From contig NZ_CAMYPD010000079.1 in the NCBI RefSeq assembly GCF_947286155.1, positions 1 to 5,975 on the forward strand: DNA of 5,975 bases, in the 5' to 3' direction. The notes beneath the pieces were generated by a model. It was not told where the DNA came from and did not search any database. It saw nothing but the letters and a program-made list of their open reading frames with translations. The number at the start of each line of letters is the position of its first letter. Position 1 is the first letter of the stretch. Origin of the DNA: an uncultured Tessaracoccus sp. (GTDB taxonomy: Bacteria; Actinomycetota; Actinomycetes; Propionibacteriales; Propionibacteriaceae). Below, in pieces: positions 5,710 through 5,975 of the stretch. Made by a program: the position numbers and the translations under genes.

Positions 5710-5975
5710 ATGGCTAGTCAGCCCTATGTTCAAATCGGTTATCACGGCCTCGACGTGAAGGGCCGCGAAGCGCAGGTCCGCCCGGAGGTAAAACCGGCCT
5801 GGGAGGCGCTAGTGGCGCTCGTGAAGCAGAAATACCCGAGCGTTGATCTGGATAGGCGAATCATCCAGGCGCGGGGCTACGCGGAGGAGTCCGCCGGGGT
5901 GCATTCCGACGGTGCCGCAGTCGACGTGCGCGTCTGGAACCTCACCGGGACGCAGCGCCGCGAGATCGTGCGGCT
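5710..5975 (+). CDS. M15-like zinc peptidase, probable endolysin N-terminal domain, 3' truncated by window edge
   Basis: The frame runs from ATG 5710 to the window end with no stop, giving 88 full codons. It opens MASQPYVQIGYHGLDVKGRE, without a signal peptide or membrane segment. RRIIQARGYAEESAGVHSDG (49-68) ends in H65-S-D-G68-A-A70-V-D72, the H-x-x-G-x-A-x-D signature of M15-type D-Ala-D-Ala carboxypeptidases and phage L-Ala-D-Glu endopeptidases; His65 and Asp72 would be zinc ligands. The third ligand, expected in a later H-x-H-like motif, lies beyond the window. Position directly after the tail fibre genes fits an actinophage endolysin cleaving peptidoglycan peptide stems at lysis. The lack of a signal peptide implies that it needs a holin, not seen here. 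A tail-associated peptidase acting at entry is less likely. The exact bond cleaved cannot be told from this part. Confidence 0.75.
   Translation, partial: MASQPYVQIGYHGLDVKGREAQVRPEVKPAWEALVALVKQKYPSVDLDRRIIQARGYAEESAGVHSDGAAVDVRVWNLTGTQRREIVR

Overview
This window is a tightly packed, single-strand stretch of a tailed (siphovirus-type) bacteriophage or prophage genome. It covers the tail-tip module and the start of the lysis module. GC content is high (clearly above 60% by eye), codon third positions are mostly G/C, one start is GTG, and the tail proteins resemble those of phages infecting high-GC Gram-positive bacteria. The host is therefore most likely an actinobacterium. The genus cannot be fixed from this sequence, and a free phage cannot be told from a prophage because no integrase, attachment site or host gene is present.

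Layout, all on the + strand: (1) 1-1746, the 3' part of a minor tail protein whose N-terminal part looks like the actinophage Dit-like/minor tail family and whose C-terminal part is a sialidase-like beta-propeller with four Asp boxes. (2) 1743-2861, a second minor tail protein of tail-hub type, overlapping the first by GTGA. (3) 2876-3382, a small tail-tip protein with a beta-rich adhesin-like module. (4) 3385-5691, a long modular tail fibre or receptor-binding protein. It has an acidic Pro/Glu-rich N-terminus, a coiled coil, beta-rich fibre segments, a lectin-like middle, a Pro-rich hinge and a C-terminal domain common in actinophage tail proteins. (5) 5710 to the window edge, the N-terminal part of a predicted M15-like zinc peptidase, probably the endolysin.

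The genes are spaced by -4, +14, +2 and +18 nt, so there is no room for internal promoters or terminators. They are probably one late operon, transcribed from upstream of the window. No RNA genes, CRISPR arrays, insertion sequences or stretches of more than 20 bases without a gene were seen.

Functionally, genes 1 and 2 would build the tail tip at the end of the tail tube. Genes 1, 3 and 4 would provide surface recognition and possibly glycan cleavage. Gene 5 would break peptidoglycan at lysis or, less likely, at entry. The most notable point is gene 1: a tail structural protein fused to a propeller that keeps most of the signature residues of family GH33 sialidases. This suggests a phage that trims sialic acid or a related nonulosonic acid from its host surface.
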